Source: Lachnotalea sp041821265 (GTDB lineage Bacteria > Bacillota > Clostridia > Lachnospirales > Lachnospiraceae). Taken from it: DNA of 64,000 nt. This document shows, in pieces, positions 15,985-25,366 of the stretch. Numbering within the stretch: position 1 is the first letter of the stretch; every line of letters starts with the position of its first letter. Where the stretch lies: contig JBGUEQ010000024.1 of assembly GCA_041821265.1 (NCBI GenBank), forward strand, positions 6,346 through 70,345. The letters run 5' to 3'. The position numbers and the translations under genes are program-made. The notes below the pieces were generated by a model, which was given only the letters and a program-made list of their open reading frames with translations, was not told the origin of the DNA and made no database searches.

Positions 15985-17079
15985 TTATTGTTTTTCTAAA
16001 CTACTTTCAATCGTTTCTACATTCTCTTTTGTTACTATTTGAACTGGATTTTTATACCAGGGGCGAAGTGTATTACCGCTTGCAGCTTCAATTGCACATT
16101 TCACAGCTTGTGTTGCTTCATATTTGGCATCTTGATAAATCAATCCATAAAGCTTCCCATCTTTAATCGCTTGCAAATACTCGTTACCTTCACCAATTCC
16201 AATTACTTTGATTTGATTCTCAAGTTTTTTTTCTTCAACCGCTCTGATGGCCCCCATAGCCATTTCGCTATCTTGTGCATATATGATAGAAATATCAGGA
16301 TTTTTCTGAATAATAGTCAACGTCTGTCGATATGCTTTATCTCTGTCCCAGTCTCCTTCACCAATTTGAACCACCTTTATCTGTGGAAGAGAGGAAATTG
16401 CATTAAAAAATCCTTCGGTACGGTAAATTTGCGGATCTGTTCCAGGCGTTCCTTCTATAATTGCAACTTTTCCTTCTTGCATATTTAGGATATCTTCTAC
16501 CATCGAAGCTGCAAGTACTGCTTCTTCTGTCATACTTGCACCCACATAAGTACTAATGTATTCTGTAGAAATAGCATCTACCTTCATATTTAAATTAATA
16601 ACTGGAATTTTGGCTGCGGCAGCTTCTTTTAAAGAACTCAGCATAGACTTTACATTTACTGGGCACAAAATAATGGCGTCCATGTCCTCTTGTATAAACG
16701 CCTCCATAGTTGCGGTCTGTGTTTTCACATCCCACTCTGCATAACTAAGAGTTAATTCTACATCGTCTTTTTCACACTGTGCCTCTATATAATTTGCTAG
16801 CATGACTTGATAACTAGCATCAGAGCCAGCAAGTGTAACACCGATTCTAATCTTTGTTTCTTGCTTTGTTTCTTCCCGTACTGTTTGAACTGTTTCGGTT
16901 GCTGTCTCGGTTGCTGTTTCGGTTGCTGTCTCTTCTTCTGTATTACTATCTTCCTGTACGAAATCTTTTGTTTGAGATGAGCTTTTTAAAGGGGCATTTG
17001 TACAGCCTGTCAAAAATAAGATAATAGTCAAAAACACTAGACTAAATTTCTTTAAAATATTGCTACATTTTTTTTTCAT
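15985..17079 (-). CDS. Second sugar-binding lipoprotein, likely sensor accessory
   Basis: I choose ATG 17079 (364 residues), eight bases after AAGGAG and overlapping the kinase stop codon as ATGA; a GTG at 17085 is too close to the ribosome site. Lipobox LTGC, then a Glu/Thr-rich linker with an imperfect ETAT repeat, then a family 4 periplasmic-binding fold (IRIGVTLAGSDASYQVMLAN; AIILCPVNVKSML; ISIIYAQDSEMAMGA). It is only distantly similar by eye to the binding protein at 14826. Sitting in one operon with a YesM-type kinase and YesN-type regulator, and ahead of the terminator, it probably presents ligand to the kinase rather than to the transporter. Partner use by the transporter remains possible. 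Confidence 0.88.
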   Translation of the reverse strand: MKKKCSNILKKFSLVFLTIILFLTGCTNAPLKSSSQTKDFVQEDSNTEEETATETATETATETVQTVREETKQETKIRIGVTLAGSDASYQVMLANYIEAQCEKDDVELTLSYAEWDVKTQTATMEAFIQEDMDAIILCPVNVKSMLSSLKEAAAAKIPVINLNMKVDAISTEYISTYVGASMTEEAVLAASMVEDILNMQEGKVAIIEGTPGTDPQIYRTEGFFNAISSLPQIKVVQIGEGDWDRDKAYRQTLTIIQKNPDISIIYAQDSEMAMGAIRAVEEKKLENQIKVIGIGEGNEYLQAIKDGKLYGLIYQDAKYEATQAVKCAIEAASGNTLRPWYKNPVQIVTKENVETIESSLEKQ

Positions 17080-18917
17080 TGCCACCGCTCCTTTACGATT
17101 TCTGATTTTTCAATTACCGGAAGAGTAACCGTAACTACGGTTCCAACACCAAGCGTACTTTCGTAATGCAGTCCGTAACTTTTTCCAAAACTTAGCTGAA
17201 TTCTTTCATTGACATTTTTTATACCAATTCCAGAGCCGCTACTATTGGCAAATGCTTCATTGGAATACAGAAGATTTTCACAGGTTTCCTGATTCATTCC
17301 AACTCCATCATCTTTGATTTCAACTTTAATATAGTTTTCGATACGATAGGCTCGAATCCAAATTTGTCCATGCCCTCTTTTTTGCTTAATTCCATGATAG
17401 ATACAATTTTCTACAATTGGCTGAATAATCAGCTTAATTGTTAAGAGTTCTTTTATATCATCGGCAACCTCAATTTGATAGGTGAATTTATCCAAATAAC
17501 GCATGCTTTGAATGACTAAATAATTCTCAACATGATTCAGTTCACCTTGCATCTGTATAAACTCTTTTCCTTTATTTAAGGAGATTCTAAAAAATTTAGC
17601 CAATGCCTCTGTCATCGGAACAATATCCCGGTTATCTGTTTCAGCCATCCATATGATAGCGTCGAGTGTATTGTATAGAAAGTGCGGATTAATTTGAGCC
17701 TGCAATGCCTGCAGTTCCATTCTTCGTTTTCCTTCTTGTTCGTCTTCCACTTGTTCTTTTAGATTCTCAATTCTATCCAACATATTATTGAAACTATTCG
17801 CCAATTGTCCGATTTCATCGCGACTTTCTACTTCAGCACGTAAGCTCAAGTTTCCGGCATCTGCCATATCAACCATATTCATTAAACTTTTTACAGGCAT
17901 AACGATTCTTCCTAGCAGATGATTGAGGGCAATCATAATAATAACCATTAAGAGGAAAAACAGTAAAAGAATCTCTATCATATTGACAAAGGTAGCGCTT
18001 TGGTAAATATTGTAAGGAGTAAGTGCAAGAATAATCCAGCCACTTCTCTCCATGGTATTAAAGACAATTTGATATTTTTCACCATCAATTTGTATAATAG
18101 ATCTTCCTTGGCTGTCACTTTCTATTGATTCACTGATTTTCTCCAGTACTACCTCATCAGACATGTCTACATTATTTTCTTTCGTCGCAGTTTGGTCACA
18201 TATCAGTTCCTTATTACTATTAAGAATACAAATTCTTCCTCCATTTTCAGTTGATATTTCGTTTAAATATCCCTCAATTTCATTGGTATTGATATCAACT
18301 AAAATAACGCCTAAAAAATCTCCGCTCTCACTGTCATAAATCGAACGGCTTACAGTGAGTTCTTCTTGTGCATCCGAGCTTAAGAATGCGTGTCTTTGTG
18401 GTCCTGTCACTACCAATTTTCCCTCTGCCTCAACCGCATTTTGATACCATTCGCTTTTTGTATCATCCGTTATCACCTGGATATAAGAATAAATGGAACG
18501 ATATAAGAGCATTCTTTTCTTTCCAAACACCATAATATTAGTAATATCGGTTCTGTCGTTTAGAGGAGAAGAAAATATCTGCATTGCCAATTCATAGTCT
18601 CTCATGTTTGCCTGTGAGGACAGTTCACTGTAATTGCTACTGTTTTGTTCTAGCGAAATGGCTCTTAAATAATTTTGAAGATCATAGTTATAATTTGACT
18701 CATTTGCAATCGCTCCGATTTCATCAAGATAATCGTTCATATGCGTGCTAACATTTTTTATATTCTGACGATAAAATGATTCATTTTTATCATCCATACT
18801 TTTTTGAAAAATACCAAGTGCTACATAAGTAAATAAAAATACGGTTACTGCAATTAATATAACCACTGAAAGCAATACTTTGTTTTTAAGTCCCATAAAA
18901 AAATTAGGTTGTTTCAT
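17076..18917 (-). CDS. YesM-type sensor histidine kinase
   Basis: A 613-residue membrane kinase. Helix 1 at about 13-35, an extracytoplasmic Cache-like sensor of about 270 residues, helix 2 at about 308-332, HAMP (about 335-390), then the His_kinase domain with NPHFLYNTLDAI (phospho-accepting His) and a HATPase with QPIVENCIYHGIK, DDGVGM and SGSGIGIKNVNER. This is the architecture of YesM/LytS-class kinases that control glycan and sugar genes in Firmicutes. Its stop overlaps the start of the second binding protein by four bases, indicating translational coupling. It pairs with the regulator at 18930. Confidence 0.94.
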   Translation of the reverse strand: MKQPNFFMGLKNKVLLSVVILIAVTVFLFTYVALGIFQKSMDDKNESFYRQNIKNVSTHMNDYLDEIGAIANESNYNYDLQNYLRAISLEQNSSNYSELSSQANMRDYELAMQIFSSPLNDRTDITNIMVFGKKRMLLYRSIYSYIQVITDDTKSEWYQNAVEAEGKLVVTGPQRHAFLSSDAQEELTVSRSIYDSESGDFLGVILVDINTNEIEGYLNEISTENGGRICILNSNKELICDQTATKENNVDMSDEVVLEKISESIESDSQGRSIIQIDGEKYQIVFNTMERSGWIILALTPYNIYQSATFVNMIEILLLFFLLMVIIMIALNHLLGRIVMPVKSLMNMVDMADAGNLSLRAEVESRDEIGQLANSFNNMLDRIENLKEQVEDEQEGKRRMELQALQAQINPHFLYNTLDAIIWMAETDNRDIVPMTEALAKFFRISLNKGKEFIQMQGELNHVENYLVIQSMRYLDKFTYQIEVADDIKELLTIKLIIQPIVENCIYHGIKQKRGHGQIWIRAYRIENYIKVEIKDDGVGMNQETCENLLYSNEAFANSSGSGIGIKNVNERIQLSFGKSYGLHYESTLGVGTVVTVTLPVIEKSEIVKERWQ

Positions 18918-18929
18918 GGCATACCCTTT

Positions 18930-20513
18930 CTAAGCACTTCGATAATCAGAAGGTGACATTCCTGTATACTTTTTAAATGATATACTAAAATAATGCGGAT
19001 CTGAAAATCCTGTTTCGTATGCGATTTCATAGGAACACAGATTGGTTTGTTTTAGTAGCTTTGATGCTTGTTCCATACGAACATCCGTCAAATATTTTAC
19101 AAAATTTGTTCCTTTTGTCTTTTTGAAAACGGAACTTAAATAGCCTGAACTGACTGCGATATATTCAGCTGTCGTACTAAGTGAAAGTTCAGGATTGCCA
19201 TAATTTTTTTCTACGAATTTTTCTACTTTTTCCACAATATCTTGACTTCTACTATTTTGTTTTTCATATAATTCTTCTGAAACATGGAAAGCAAAAATTT
19301 CAATCGGCTTACTTAATTCATTAATTTCTCTGGCCTGTTCAATCTGTGTAAAAAGATGCATTCCTTGGGTCCATAGGTCAGGAGAAATTTCATCACTAAA
19401 GGAAATATCACGAAATAATGCAGTTACCACTTCAATCATTACTGTTTTCATGTTAGCCCATGGGAAATTTTTCTTCCCCCTCATCTGTTCTTTGATTCCA
19501 GCCATTGCCAGTTGAATTACTTCTTTTCTTGCTGAACGAATTCCATCAATTAACTTTTCTATCTCTGCATGAGGATAAAGATATACTTCCTCCGTATATT
19601 TCAAATCCCGAAAATCATATACGCGATTATATCCTAATGAGTACTTGCATTCCAACGCTTTACAAGCAGCACGGTAGGAATTGAACAGTTCTTCTCTTTC
19701 TGTTACGCAAGAACCAATAGAACATGTCACTGATATTTTCAAAATAGAATAGACAGCTTCTCTAATTACCATCATGGTATCATAAATAATATTGTGCCAT
19801 TCTTCATATTCGTCTGTCTGGAATACGACCACAACATGATTATTATAATCATCAAAGGTACAATGCTTTTCCCCGACACTACTATATACGATATTTTGTG
19901 CTGCAAATTTAAATAATTCCATATCCGCTTTGTCTACCGTTTCTAGTATCGGTTCTACAACTCCTACCATATAATGCTTTGCTTTCAGTGGAAGTTCTAA
20001 CGACTGAATTCTCTCTTCCATATCAGCGGTTACCTGCCCTTTGCATACCAAAGAATATAAGAATTTTTCTTGTAGAACCTGAATACTCCTATGAATTTGA
20101 TTTTTCATACGCGTAATGTATTCTTTTTGATTCGTTTCAATTTTTAACTTTTGACAGATTTCCTGCATTTTGTTAAGCAAACTTTTTGCTCCCACCGGTT
20201 TTAGTATATAGTTTTCCACTCCAAGATCAATTGATTGTTTTGCGTACTCAAAATCCTCGTGTCCAGTCAATATAACAATATGTATCTCCGCAAACTCACT
20301 ACTTAATATCCTTGACAGTTCTAGTCCATCCATAAAAGGCATGACAATGTCTGTCAAAACCAGATCTATTTTGTATTTTCTGCAGATTTCCAGAGCTTCG
20401 ATTCCATCCTCAGCCTCATAAATATTAGAAAATCCTAGTGAACTCCAATCAATGATTGATACAATGGATCTACGGATTAATGCTTCATCATCAACAATTA
20501 GTATAGAATACAT
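18930..20513 (-). CDS. YesN-type response regulator with AraC output domain
   Basis: A 527-residue regulator: receiver domain at about 1-120 with phospho-acceptor Asp in LVLTDIVMPFMDG and the conserved Lys in NYILKPVG, a long linker of about 290 residues, and a C-terminal AraC double helix-turn-helix (LSTTAEYIAVSSGYLSSVFK; YEIAYETGFSDPHYFSISF). Partner of the kinase 12 bases downstream. The likely target is the importer and UroD/RhaM genes immediately downstream on the same strand, beginning at 15887. First gene of the three-gene sensor operon. Confidence 0.94.
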   Translation of the reverse strand: MYSILIVDDEALIRRSIVSIIDWSSLGFSNIYEAEDGIEALEICRKYKIDLVLTDIVMPFMDGLELSRILSSEFAEIHIVILTGHEDFEYAKQSIDLGVENYILKPVGAKSLLNKMQEICQKLKIETNQKEYITRMKNQIHRSIQVLQEKFLYSLVCKGQVTADMEERIQSLELPLKAKHYMVGVVEPILETVDKADMELFKFAAQNIVYSSVGEKHCTFDDYNNHVVVVFQTDEYEEWHNIIYDTMMVIREAVYSILKISVTCSIGSCVTEREELFNSYRAACKALECKYSLGYNRVYDFRDLKYTEEVYLYPHAEIEKLIDGIRSARKEVIQLAMAGIKEQMRGKKNFPWANMKTVMIEVVTALFRDISFSDEISPDLWTQGMHLFTQIEQAREINELSKPIEIFAFHVSEELYEKQNSRSQDIVEKVEKFVEKNYGNPELSLSTTAEYIAVSSGYLSSVFKKTKGTNFVKYLTDVRMEQASKLLKQTNLCSYEIAYETGFSDPHYFSISFKKYTGMSPSDYRSA

Positions 20514-20577
20514 AACAACATCATTTCCTTTCTCCTAGTAGCATCCCCTCATGATCTATAAGTCTCCCCTTAACCTA

Positions 20578-21537
20578 TTATTCAATTAACAATGGCAAAT
20601 CTGTCTCAAAAACTTTGTTCCACATGGCTTTGATTTCTTCTTCTAAATCCATTTCATTTTTGCCAATAATAACGATACACAAATCAGATATATTTTCTTC
20701 TTCCTTCGAAAATTCTTCTATTTCAATGTCTTCTGTAACGCATTCCAAATGATACAAAATATCCTTGAATTTAAAAAAACCTTTCGCACGAATCAAGTTT
20801 TTATTAATTAACTTGATAAATTCAACCATCTTTTCTGGCTTATAATCATTAGTCAAACTAAGAGTACAACTATAAAGACGATTGGTTGGTAGATTAACAC
20901 TCTCATAATCTCTTGCGATCGGTATTACATATTTTCTCATGACCTCTATTGGTACCTCTGCATAGCTTGTATCATAAATATATGCGCCTGGGTGTATTTG
21001 CTCGAGGCTTTCATGCACTTTTTGAATATCTTCTGGCAATACCTGATCTATTTTATTCACAACCAAAAAATCACTTTTTTCCACCTGATTCTTAGCTGCT
21101 ACTATAACTTGACTGATTTTTAAAAAGCGTTTGGCATCCACAATACAGATTCCACCCTTATATTCATAATTACGGTCAATATTATTTTTTCGTTTCACTA
21201 TAGCAGGAAGTTCCTCCAATAATTTATTGATGCTAGATGGATCTGCCATACCTGATGCCTCTACATACAAACAATCAATTGGCTGTTCTAAAAATGCTGC
21301 CAAGGTCTTGACAAATCCGCCCTTAAGACAAGCACAAAAAATTGAACCATTATTAATTTCAACAAGTTTTATGTCTTTTTGACTTATAATCTTTCCATCA
21401 ATACCGATATTGCCAAACTCATTTACGATTACACCGATTCTCTCTTTCTTGGATTGAATTAGCATATTTCTTAAAAACGTAGTTTTTCCCGAACCAAGAA
21501 ATCCTGAAATTAAATACAACTCAATTGGTTTTTCCAT
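20578..21537 (-). CDS. CobW-like GTPase / metallochaperone (G3E family)
   Basis: I choose ATG 21537 (319 residues), six bases after AGGAGG. The G3E GTPase landmarks are clear: Walker A SGFLGSGKTTFLRN, switch motif VNEFGNIGIDG, metal motif SIFCACLKGG, and NKxD as VVNKIDQV. The usual CxCC of COG0523 proteins is reduced to CxC. The C-terminal CobW_C part is short. These proteins load or guard metal (Zn, Co, Fe) sites; beside corrinoid methyltransferases one could propose cobalt or zinc supply. It overlaps the lipoyl-domain gene by a few codons and is the last gene of the five-gene lipoyl module. Confidence 0.88.
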   Translation of the reverse strand: MEKPIELYLISGFLGSGKTTFLRNMLIQSKKERIGVIVNEFGNIGIDGKIISQKDIKLVEINNGSIFCACLKGGFVKTLAAFLEQPIDCLYVEASGMADPSSINKLLEELPAIVKRKNNIDRNYEYKGGICIVDAKRFLKISQVIVAAKNQVEKSDFLVVNKIDQVLPEDIQKVHESLEQIHPGAYIYDTSYAEVPIEVMRKYVIPIARDYESVNLPTNRLYSCTLSLTNDYKPEKMVEFIKLINKNLIRAKGFFKFKDILYHLECVTEDIEIEEFSKEEENISDLCIVIIGKNEMDLEEEIKAMWNKVFETDLPLLIE

Positions 21538-21832
21538 AATCATCCTCCTCTTTCACATAGCCTAGTATGTCATCTGCTTTAAATACACCATCATCTTCAA
21601 TACATATTTCATCTAAACTCCCATCGCAAGGTGCCAAAAATTCCAATGCTTTCTTCTCAACTTCACCTTCACATACAACATCACCTTTCAAAACTTTATC
21701 TCCTAATTCTACTAGCCAAGTAAGTGTTCCCGTTTTAAACTTAAGGCGAACCGGTTTGTCTTGACACGCACAAGGATTCACTGGATCTTTTTTAGGCATT
21801 GCACTTTCTGGTACTATAATCGCTATCCTCAT
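21521..21832 (-). CDS. Free-standing lipoyl/biotinyl-domain carrier protein
   Basis: A 103-residue protein consisting of a single biotinyl/lipoyl domain after a short Cys-bearing N-terminus (NPCACQDKP, C21 and C23). Segments match the fold: KTGTLTWLVELGDKVLKGDVV, then the hairpin EVEKKALEFLAP and PCDGSLDEI. In alignment with E2 lipoyl domains (ETDKA..E..AP..G.L) the modified Lys would be K60. It is not glycine-cleavage H protein (too short, different motifs) and has no catalytic domain attached. Its company of a lipoate ligase and a dihydrolipoamide dehydrogenase indicates lipoylation rather than biotinylation. GGAGG site before ATG 21832. Confidence 0.85.
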   Translation of the reverse strand: MRIAIIVPESAMPKKDPVNPCACQDKPVRLKFKTGTLTWLVELGDKVLKGDVVCEGEVEKKALEFLAPCDGSLDEICIEDDGVFKADDILGYVKEEDDYGKTN

Positions 21833-21861
21833 TCTACTCCTCCTTAAAAAACAATACTTTC

Positions 21862-22467
21862 TTACTTGCAGATACTTTCAATTAAATAAAAAGGGCATTG
21901 CTCCCTCTTACATTCGTTGTTTTGGTCATAATATCTACATACAATATTATCATCAACTCGTAAATGTAAACCAAGCTTACTATTAATATAATCCACTGCT
22001 TCTATCGCAGCTAAAAACCCTGTTCTCTTACAACATCTTGGTCCAGGAACCGTTGATATAGCTTGAAGACATTTTCCAGTCACTTCATTTGCCCATTGCC
22101 ACGACTCATTGGATAAGGGTGTTGTGTCCGTCATGATACTCATAAAAATACCTGCACCAATTCCTGATCCACAAGCTCCGTAATTTCCACAAAACCCACC
22201 CAAAACATTATTTGCTCGTAAATTTGCTTCATCTAGCTTTTCGATTAATTCTTCTTCTGGCATCTTTTGTTCGATTGCAGTTGCCGTTAAAAACGCAGCT
22301 GGAAGAATAAAATGATGATAGGGATGATGAATTGGCACAGATGGTAAATCCATCATTTCCATCATAATCTGAGTGACTGTCGTTTCCTCAGCTCTTTTTT
22401 GTATTTCCACTGCCTTTTGTTTTAGTTCCATATACACGTCTTCATTGACTCCTATTTGATGTGACAT
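21862..22467 (-). CDS. DUF5714 Cys-rich protein
   Basis: I choose ATG 22467 (201 residues), directly after AAAGGAGG; the longer frame to 22515 overlaps the ligase gene and lacks a site. The protein has GGFCGNYGACGSGIGAGIF, TTPLSNESW, VPGPRCCKR and a C-terminal CRYY-x5-C-x3-QCPFY cluster, the pattern I associate with DUF5714. At least eight conserved-looking Cys suggest an Fe-S or metal site. The function is unknown to me; the family is found in anaerobes. Here it lies between the lipoate ligase and the lipoyl carrier, so a role in maturing or using the lipoyl group is the most economical reading, though unproven. Confidence 0.72.
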   Translation of the reverse strand: MSHQIGVNEDVYMELKQKAVEIQKRAEETTVTQIMMEMMDLPSVPIHHPYHHFILPAAFLTATAIEQKMPEEELIEKLDEANLRANNVLGGFCGNYGACGSGIGAGIFMSIMTDTTPLSNESWQWANEVTGKCLQAISTVPGPRCCKRTGFLAAIEAVDYINSKLGLHLRVDDNIVCRYYDQNNECKREQCPFYLIESICK

Positions 22468-22483
22468 AATGACCTCCTTTGTA

Positions 22484-23455
22484 TTATAGGTTAAGGATAT
22501 TGATCCACTGTACAATCTGATTTATTATTTCATCGTTTTTATTCGTTATATTCGTTGTTATTCGCCTTGAAATCTCAGTTGATTCATAAGGGCAGTTCTT
22601 AAATAATTGATTCATTTCCAAAAACATTTGTGAATTCATTGCATCTGTTTCCAATACCGCCTCTGTTATTATTCCATTTTCAACCTGTAATTTAATATTT
22701 AGATCGCCCCACTCGAATTTCTTATGAAACTCCTGATAAAAGCCAGATTTCCGATTAAAAATCCATTCTTTTGAAGCAAATCGTTCATGACCAATCGTTT
22801 CCTTTACCTCAAGTTCAACCGAAGATGCATTAAAAATCGTTTCAAATGCTTGTATCATATTATTTTCTAAATTTTGTGTGTTTATTTCTGGCATAACCTG
22901 TGTTAAATTAATTACTCTAGCGCGAATGGAATCTACACCTTTCGAAATAAATTTTTGAGTGGGTGGGCTTAAGTACTGAAGCATTTTATCTAGGTCGACA
23001 TTCAACATCACAGTTCCATGGTATAAATATCTATCTTGTTTTTGATAATAAGCGGTACCGCTAAACTTCTTTCCTTCTATTATCATATCATTTCTTCCTG
23101 TTATTTCAGGGTAAAGTCCCATCTGATTAAGCGCCGTGACAATAACCGAAGCGAATTGATCCAATTCACAAGTATCCGAATTGGATATAAATGAATAATT
23201 TAAATTCCCCAAATCATGGTAAACCGCGCCTCCTCCAGTAATTCTTCTGGCAATCTGCCCTCCATCTTTTAAGAAATTGTTCACTCTACATTCTTTATAA
23301 CAATTCTGATTTCTACCTATGACTATTGTGTTTTGGTTCTGCCATAAATATAGAATATATTGTTCCTTTTTACAATGTTCTAAGAGATATTCTTCTAATG
23401 CCTGATTATAATATACATCATGTTTCGTTGATCTTATCCAAAATAAATCTGCCAC
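22484..23455 (-). CDS. lplA: Lipoate-protein ligase A
   Basis: A 323-residue protein with the LplA/BPL fold: WQNQNTIVIGRNQN, RRITGGGAVYHDLGNLNYSFI, YHGTVMLNVDLDKM and KGVDSIRARVINL, the last carrying the family's Lys-SxR-type active-site region, followed by the small C-terminal LplA domain (about 250-323). It activates free lipoate with ATP and transfers it to a Lys on a carrier domain. Translation probably starts at GTG 23455, which lies two bases after the dehydrogenase stop and follows GAAGGTG. It is most likely dedicated to the lipoyl carrier encoded two genes downstream, since no E2 or H protein gene is in view. Confidence 0.92.
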   Translation of the reverse strand: MADLFWIRSTKHDVYYNQALEEYLLEHCKKEQYILYLWQNQNTIVIGRNQNCYKECRVNNFLKDGGQIARRITGGGAVYHDLGNLNYSFISNSDTCELDQFASVIVTALNQMGLYPEITGRNDMIIEGKKFSGTAYYQKQDRYLYHGTVMLNVDLDKMLQYLSPPTQKFISKGVDSIRARVINLTQVMPEINTQNLENNMIQAFETIFNASSVELEVKETIGHERFASKEWIFNRKSGFYQEFHKKFEWGDLNIKLQVENGIITEAVLETDAMNSQMFLEMNQLFKNCPYESTEISRRITTNITNKNDEIINQIVQWINILNL

Positions 23456-23456
23456 T

Positions 23457-24944
23457 TTATATCACCTTCTTCAACGCTTCCAAAATAATTTCCGAAAATC
23501 CTGGATGAATATAAATAGTTTGATACAACTGATCGACTGTTAAATGATGGTTCATAGCAAGTACAAATTCTCCAATTATATCTGAGGCATGCTCGCAAAT
23601 CAAATGAGCTCCAAGAATCTCTTTATTCTCTTGTGATACAAGGAGTTTTACAAACCCCTCTGTACTTCCTTCAATCCGATTGCTTCCCTGATACTTAACG
23701 GGAACTTTAGATATATAATATTGTTGTCCGGCCAAATCAGCCTGCGCCTGAGTAATTCCACAACAAGCAATTTCTGGTTTTGTAAATACGCAGTTTGGAA
23801 TGACAGAAAGAGTTTTATTCACTAATTGTAACATAATCTGCTCAACAATAGCAGTACCCTCTGCCATGGATTTATTTGCCAGCCACGGTTTGGTGGCTGC
23901 ATCTCCAATCCCGTAAACTCCATTTAATACACATAAATCATCGCTTTCCTTTGTCCCCTTCATCACTTCCCAATTATCATTTACCGTAAAATATGAAGTA
24001 TTTTCACATTCAATTACAGATTCTAATGAGCTACTTTGCCCTGTTGTTGCAAGTATGGCCTCACAAATCACCTTCTCTTTATTTCCACCAATAAAGTATT
24101 CCATTACAAACACTTCCTTGGTATCTTCAATGTTAGAATGACTTGAATCTTCATCCCCCGTAACTGTAGTAATTTGAATCTTATTCGCGCCAGTTACAAC
24201 AGTGACTCCCTGTTTTTTTAATAATTTCTTTTGCAATATCTGAATGTCCTTATCAAAGCCTGAAAGGATATGTTCCTCTTGTTCTAATAAAATAACTTGA
24301 CATCCTATTCTTGAAAAAAAATCCGCAAACTCAACTCCCGATACTCCTGCACCAATAATACAAAGCTTTTTATACTTTTGTGGGGATCTCAAGACATCAT
24401 CCGTCGTCATTATTTTCTTACGCACTTCTTCATCGCACTTGAGTTCAGACGATACAATGGGGGTAGTTCCTGTCGCTACAATGATATGTTTCGCCTGTAA
24501 AACCCTGTGAGCGTTACTTACCGAAGAAACAAAATTTTCAACTACATCAACGGTTCCCTTTATTCTCACAGTAGCCTCACCATAGATGATTTCTACGTCG
24601 CGGCTCAATAGTTGATTCTTCATATCATTTTGGATATCAATAACCAGGCTAGACTTATATTCATAGGCTTCTTTCAGGTTAAATTCAGCCAGATTTCCTT
24701 CCAACCCTTGATGATTTGTCAGACATTTTTTCATTTCTGTATATTTATGTGCACACGAAAGAAGCGACTTCGTAGGTATGCATCCACGATTCAGGCATGT
24801 CCCCCCTATTTCGCTTTTTTCAATCAATGCTGTCTTTAAACCATATTCGGTTGCTCTAATACACGCTGCATAACCTGCTGGTCCTGATCCAATAACAACA
24901 ATATCGTACATACTATCTTTCATCATACTATCATCTCTTTTCAA
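23457..24944 (-). CDS. lpdA: Dihydrolipoamide dehydrogenase family flavoprotein
   Basis: A 495-residue pyridine nucleotide disulphide oxidoreductase. FAD site VVIGSGPAGYAACI near residue 16, redox pair C50-L-N-R-G-C55 in GGTCLNRGCIPTKSLL, NAD site IIGAGVSGVEFADFF, second FAD motif GVYGIGDA, and a C-terminal active-site segment YIHPGFSEIILEAL in place of the common HAHPTLSE. The length is slightly above the usual 460-475 because of an insertion of about 20 residues near 270-285 (TGDEDSSHSNIEDTKE). First gene of the lipoyl module; it would reoxidise or reduce the lipoyl carrier with NAD(H). No complex E1/E2 genes accompany it. The exact start among three early ATGs is uncertain. Confidence 0.92.
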   Translation of the reverse strand: MKRDDSMMKDSMYDIVVIGSGPAGYAACIRATEYGLKTALIEKSEIGGTCLNRGCIPTKSLLSCAHKYTEMKKCLTNHQGLEGNLAEFNLKEAYEYKSSLVIDIQNDMKNQLLSRDVEIIYGEATVRIKGTVDVVENFVSSVSNAHRVLQAKHIIVATGTTPIVSSELKCDEEVRKKIMTTDDVLRSPQKYKKLCIIGAGVSGVEFADFFSRIGCQVILLEQEEHILSGFDKDIQILQKKLLKKQGVTVVTGANKIQITTVTGDEDSSHSNIEDTKEVFVMEYFIGGNKEKVICEAILATTGQSSSLESVIECENTSYFTVNDNWEVMKGTKESDDLCVLNGVYGIGDAATKPWLANKSMAEGTAIVEQIMLQLVNKTLSVIPNCVFTKPEIACCGITQAQADLAGQQYYISKVPVKYQGSNRIEGSTEGFVKLLVSQENKEILGAHLICEHASDIIGEFVLAMNHHLTVDQLYQTIYIHPGFSEIILEALKKVI

Positions 24945-25366
24945 ATAAAACTGTCTTTATAACTATTTTATACTTTGCTAGTTACCTCTAAGTGATACCC
25001 TTCACTTTATAGCGAAGTTCGATGAACTTTCCTATTAATTAAATAAGATTGCCACCTAGAGACAATCTTATTATAGCATATTGATTAATATATTTGTATC
25101 AAAAGTCTATTTTGTTGTGCATATATTTGTCATTATAATATATGTTTCAATATTTTTGTATTCTTTTTAAATTTATATCATTATTATCTATATTTAGTGG
25201 CTTGATTCTATAAATTATGTCTATATTAATAAATTAAATTAACATCTTCCTATTTTTGAATTTGAATTATCTCTCAGTTGTTTTGATGCTCTTTTGGCAA
25301 GGATCTTACGATCCTTGTCGCCACCTTCCAGCTAATCCAGCAATGTCCGTCATATTATTCTCTTCC
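24945..25366. other. Intergenic region between lipoyl module and ABC exporter
   Basis: This 422-base gap is AT-rich and holds no credible gene. It contains a fragment related to the flank of repeat family B (about 25012-25044), a hairpin at 25042-25072 (AATAAGATTG with CAATCTTATT) and another at 25297-25316 (CAAGGATC-TTAC-GATCCTTG), either of which could end the exporter transcript. The promoter for the lipoyl module should lie in the last 100 bases before 24944. Confidence 0.5.
25042..25072 (-). terminator. Probable intrinsic terminator downstream of exporter operon
   Basis: A 10-bp perfect stem AATAAGATTG / CAATCTTATT with an 11-base loop; on the minus strand it runs into TTAATTAATAGG. The T tract is interrupted, and it lies almost 300 bases after the permease stop, so the assignment is tentative. 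Confidence 0.5.

Noticed and set aside
20578..24944. Reading the lipoyl cluster as a glycine cleavage or acetoin dehydrogenase operon
   Set aside because: No GcvT, GcvP, E1 alpha/beta or E2 catalytic domains are present and the lipoyl protein is not GcvH-like.
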